A stretch of DNA of 64,000 bases from Coprothermobacter platensis DSM 11748. Its GTDB lineage: Bacteria; Coprothermobacterota; Coprothermobacteria; Coprothermobacterales; Coprothermobacteraceae. The notes below the pieces were generated by a model, which was not told the DNA's origin, searched no databases, and was given only the letters and a program-made list of their open reading frames with translations. The stretch covers positions 543,920 to 607,919 of the forward strand of contig NZ_KB899040.1 of the NCBI RefSeq assembly GCF_000378005.1, written 5' to 3'. The stretch's first letter is position 1. The number at the start of each line of letters is the position of its first letter. The position numbers and the translations under genes are program-made. Positions 62,953 through 64,000 of this stretch are shown here, one piece after another.

Positions 62953-63930
62953 TTGTCTGAAAATATCGTAGTAAGTGGAATTAGACCTACCGGCGTTCCC
63001 CATTTGGGAAATATAAGGGGTGCACTTCAACAGTGGGTAAATCTTCAAGATAATCATAATTGTTTTTATTTTGTTGCCGATTGGCATGCACTGTTTGGTT
63101 TAGAAGAACGCAGCCGCGAAATCGCCGAAAATACAAAAAAAGCTGTTGCAACTTTGCTCGCTATCGGGTTGGATCCTGATAAAAGCACCATTTTCATTCA
63201 ATCGCATGTACCTGCGCACTTAACACTGTTTACCATATTCTCTGCAATAACCCCAGTGGGATGGCTTGAGCGAAATCCCACCCTTAAAGACATGGTTAGA
63301 GCAGACCAGCCGTTACCTTACGGCTTATTGGGATACCCTGTTTTGCAAGCAGCCGATATCCTACTATATAAAGGAACTATGGTTCCTGTAGGTAAAGATC
63401 AACAACCCCATTTAGAAATCACAAGAGAAATTGCACGTCGCTTCAACAATTTGTTTGGAACGGATTGCTTTCCAGAGCCACAGGCTGTACTAAATGAATC
63501 CCCTGTTTTGCCCGGCACTGATGGAAGAAAAATGAGCAAATCATACAATAACGTTATTAGCATAGAGGACGATAAGGACACAATTGTAAATAAAGTAAAA
63601 CAAATGATAACGGACCCAGAAAAAATAAGAAAAACAGACCCTGGCCATCCGGACATATGTACTGTTTTTCAACTTGAGAAACCTTTTGTTGATGGTACAT
63701 ATTCGGCAGATATATACCAGCGTTGCACAGAAGGACGTATCGGCTGTGTTGAACATAAAAACATGTTGGCTGAGATCATATGGGATTACTTAAGGCCTAA
63801 ACAAGAGAAATATTTCTATTATTTAGAACATGAAGAACAACTTAAGAAGATAGTTGACTACGGTGACAAGAGGGCACAAGAAGTTGCTCAAAAAACCATA
63901 GAAGAAGTGATGGATATCATCGGTCTATGA
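62953..63930 (+). CDS. trpS: Tryptophanyl-tRNA synthetase
   Basis: 325 residues, TTG start with CGGAGGTGA at 62938-62945. Class I: HIGH equivalent PTGVPHLGN near 12-20, KMSKS as RKMSKSYNN near 195, and VGKDQQPHLEITREIARRFN near 142. It charges tRNA-Trp. The 44-base gap upstream has no clear promoter. It overlaps the cmk start by four bases (ATGA). Confidence 0.97.
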   Translation: MSENIVVSGIRPTGVPHLGNIRGALQQWVNLQDNHNCFYFVADWHALFGLEERSREIAENTKKAVATLLAIGLDPDKSTIFIQSHVPAHLTLFTIFSAITPVGWLERNPTLKDMVRADQPLPYGLLGYPVLQAADILLYKGTMVPVGKDQQPHLEITREIARRFNNLFGTDCFPEPQAVLNESPVLPGTDGRKMSKSYNNVISIEDDKDTIVNKVKQMITDPEKIRKTDPGHPDICTVFQLEKPFVDGTYSADIYQRCTEGRIGCVEHKNMLAEIIWDYLRPKQEKYFYYLEHEEQLKKIVDYGDKRAQEVAQKTIEEVMDIIGL

Positions 63931-64000
63931 AGATAGCGATAGATGGTTTAGCAGGGAGTGGCAAGACCACTGCAGGGAAGCGTTTAGCTAATGATATAGG
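63927..64000 (+). CDS. cmk: Cytidylate kinase (3' partial)
   Basis: Only the first 24 codons are in the window. IAIDGLAGSGKTTAGKRLA is the P-loop beginning of CMP kinases, where AIDGPAGSGKSTVAK is the family phrase. It phosphorylates CMP/dCMP. Other small P-loop kinases start similarly, so the assignment is probable and not certain. Overlaps the trpS stop by four bases. Confidence 0.75.
   Translation, partial: MKIAIDGLAGSGKTTAGKRLANDI

Overview
The window is a dense, almost entirely plus-strand stretch of bacterial chromosome with about 75 genes. Most are packed into head-to-tail operons with 4-30 base overlaps, many ATGA/TAATG-type junctions and frequent GTG or TTG starts. No gap between genes exceeds 150 bases. 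I see no rRNA, insertion sequence, prophage, CRISPR array or replication origin. Gene content is mostly Firmicutes/Clostridia-like in order (polA-coaE, rapZ-whiA, rpoN-gap-pgk-tpi-secG, rpsB-tsf-pyrH-frr-cdsA-dxr-rseP-ispG-proS, glmU-prs-rplY-pth-mfd, nudF-xerD-deoB-punA-pdp). It also has clear Thermotoga-like elements: a 60-residue single-cluster ferredoxin, a buk-ptb-buk cluster next to a four-subunit 2-oxoacid:ferredoxin oxidoreductase, and a DHH-nucleotidyltransferase fusion. Together this points to a thermophilic, anaerobic, peptide-fermenting bacterium of a deep-branching lineage. Coprothermobacter is my best guess, but that is an inference without a database search.

Layout. 1-5644: end of a csaB-like pyruvyltransferase, a polA reduced to its 5'-3' exonuclease part, a divergent coaE, ogt, rapZ, whiA and a compact sigma-54 gene. 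5687-8865: glycolytic operon gapA-pgk-tpiA plus secG. 8984-13999: rpsO, pnp, family-4 uracil-DNA glycosylase, RNase J, mscL. 14005-14352 (minus): a cupin gene. 14390-23437: the rpsB operon running through translation, UMP kinase, CDP-diglyceride and MEP isoprenoid genes, a site-2 protease and proS, closed by a two-way terminator. 23477-25475: an island of minus-strand genes (spoVS, a membrane protein, lexA) around one plus-strand unknown. 25507-27522: tRNA-Leu(UAA) fused to a HypE/AIR-synthase-like gene, and two near-identical ferredoxin genes flanking rpsT. 27544-39995: dcd, glmU, prs, L25, pth, mfd, hisS, aspS, a degenerate anti-sigma and its sigma factor, an AI-2E family membrane protein, ruvX and a DUF1292 gene. 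40007-43341: a small unknown and the pilB/pilT/pilC motor trio. 43355-50052: an M24 peptidase, efp, an Asp23-like gene, nusB, dxs, nadK, recN. 50027-56306: butyrate kinase, phosphotransbutyrylase, a second butyrate kinase, an unknown P-loop protein and the VOR-type oxidoreductase. 56281-62908: nudF, xerD, nucleoside phosphorolysis genes and a DHH/CCA-adding fusion. 62953-64000: trpS and the start of cmk.

How the genes work together. The buk-ptb-buk-VOR cluster gives a complete route from a branched 2-oxo acid (from amino acid fermentation) to an acyl-CoA with reduced ferredoxin, then to an acyl phosphate and ATP; the two Thermotoga-type ferredoxins are plausible electron carriers. Nucleoside phosphorolysis (punA, pdp, deoB) feeds ribose phosphate to glycolysis, whose middle section is in the gap operon.

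The points I find most worth a second look are: a perfect terminator-like hairpin inside tpiA (and other strong hairpins inside genes), the polymerase-less PolA, the shrunken sigma-54 sitting where CggR would be expected, the SpoIIAB/RsbW-like protein without its ATP-binding residues, the tRNA-mRNA junction that would yield a leaderless message, and the unknown P-loop protein between the butyrate kinase and oxidoreductase genes.
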